Under the pieces are notes generated by a model, which was given only the letters and a program-made list of their open reading frames with translations, did not search any database and had not been told where the DNA came from. The translations under genes and the position numbers were made by a program. A stretch of 64,000 nt of DNA, taken from Nymphaea colorata (lineage: Eukaryota > Streptophyta > Magnoliopsida > Nymphaeales > Nymphaeaceae). This document shows, in pieces, positions 63,369 through 64,000 of this stretch (positions are counted from its first letter, which is position 1; each line of letters starts with the position of its first letter). The stretch lies in the NCBI RefSeq assembly GCF_008831285.2, contig NC_045139.1, positions 3,696,704 to 3,760,703 on the forward strand, in the 5' to 3' direction.

Positions 63369-64000
63369 TGTAATGACAGTCTAAGTGAGAAAAATTTCAA
63401 CCATCAACCAGCAAAGTTAGTTTACTTTTGTTTTGGAATGTGTGGCTACTCTTGAGCAACAAAAATTGAATGATAATCCATGTTTGATTGTGTTACTGAG
63501 CATTAAATTCATATTTTAAAGTGTTAAGTTGGTAATTTTTGTATACGGCGAATCCTTATATGTTCATTATACAATTGCAAGTATGGTCACCTCAACAAAG
63601 TTTGAACGAAAAGTAGAAACTGAACTTCCCTTCATTACGTTATTCGTTTCGATGATTTCCTAGTCAATTATTTTGCTCCGAAATTTTGGTCAGATTCATG
63701 GAACACTACGCTACAATGTTCTACGGATGTACTTAAGTTTTTAGCAAACATTCATACATTGGAGGAATACGTAAAATTTTTAACAAACACTCCTACGCAT
63801 GTATAGGAGTATGTAATGACCCAAATACCCTTCACAAAATGGAAAATAAGGGTTTTAAAAACATTAAAAGGAGATCATAAAGAATAAAAAGACTAGAAAG
63901 TACACGACAGTATCAAAAATTTCTAAAATGTCTCAATCCCTCTGTAAATATCTTATTATTTGTGGCTTGTTTGCATTTGTCGTTGTCATTTGTTTTAAGT

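Larger units (their letters stand above)
56393..64000 (+). repeat. Tandem array of ~1236-bp units
   Basis: The landmark TCAATCCCTCTGTAAATATC recurs at about 57447, 58991, 60225, 61461, 62697 and 63933, giving spacings of 1544, 1234, 1236, 1236 and 1236 bp. The first unit (56393-57446) lacks its beginning; the last is cut by the window end. Units are highly alike over both the coding-like and the AT-rich parts. The 1544-bp unit contains an extra 308-bp duplication. Such long-unit arrays arise by unequal crossing-over. The array continues beyond the window. Confidence 0.92.

Overview
The window is nuclear plant DNA from a lineage that keeps TIR-type NLR immune receptors, so not a grass. Evidence: plant TIR, NB-ARC and LRR exons separated by AT-rich introns with good GT/AG borders, long (TA)n, (GA)n and (CT)n microsatellites, a plant L1-type LINE and a Copia-derived LTR element. 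A non-monocot, possibly an early-diverging angiosperm, would fit, but the species cannot be named from sequence alone. No bacterial genes, operons or CRISPR arrays are present.

Layout. (1) 1-5888: the 3' part of receptor locus A (LRR1, a post-LRR domain plus degenerate TIR, a second NB-ARC, a second LRR). It has a frameshift near 4790. (2) 5889-11027: spacer and leader. (3) 11028-20915: locus B, intact in eight exons. Joined at phase-compatible splice sites they give 5544 nt, predicting 1847 aa: TIR1-NB1-LRR1-postLRR-TIR2-NB2-LRR2. (4) 22416-25581: B2, a broken copy of the NB2-LRR2 half. Most of its NB exon is missing, with a microsatellite at the gap, and a ~1.0 kb Copia-derived element with a 5-bp target duplication sits in an LRR exon. 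(5) 28787-42844: locus C, a second full double receptor (eight exons, 5763 nt, 1920 aa). A dead ~5.3 kb L1-type LINE lies in reverse orientation in its TIR2-NB2 intron. (6) 46440-51959: locus D, an NB2-LRR2 half with intact exons, preceded by a copy of the DNA found upstream of locus C. (7) 51960-56392: spacer, a fold-back element and an NB-ARC relic. (8) 56393-64000 and beyond: a tandem array of ~1236-bp units, each carrying a ~198-codon hydrophobic reading frame, intact in three units.

Biology. The repeated unit resembles two TNL receptors joined head to tail. The first half has the usual catalytic motifs (TIR glutamate, P-loop, TTR, MHD). In the second half the TIR has Ser in place of the catalytic Glu in all three copies. 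The second NB-ARC keeps its P-loop but has AKD in place of TTR, a shortened segment before kinase-2 and, in B and C, a duplicated winged-helix domain. My inference is a cis-fused pair: a signalling-competent TNL linked to a catalytically dead TNL-like module. A competing model makes NB2-LRR2 a separate gene, because every copy has in-frame ATG codons just upstream of the NB2 splice acceptor. Full-length transcripts would decide. Half copies B2 and D, the expanded LRR in C, and microsatellite and transposon breakpoints show a cluster still being rearranged.
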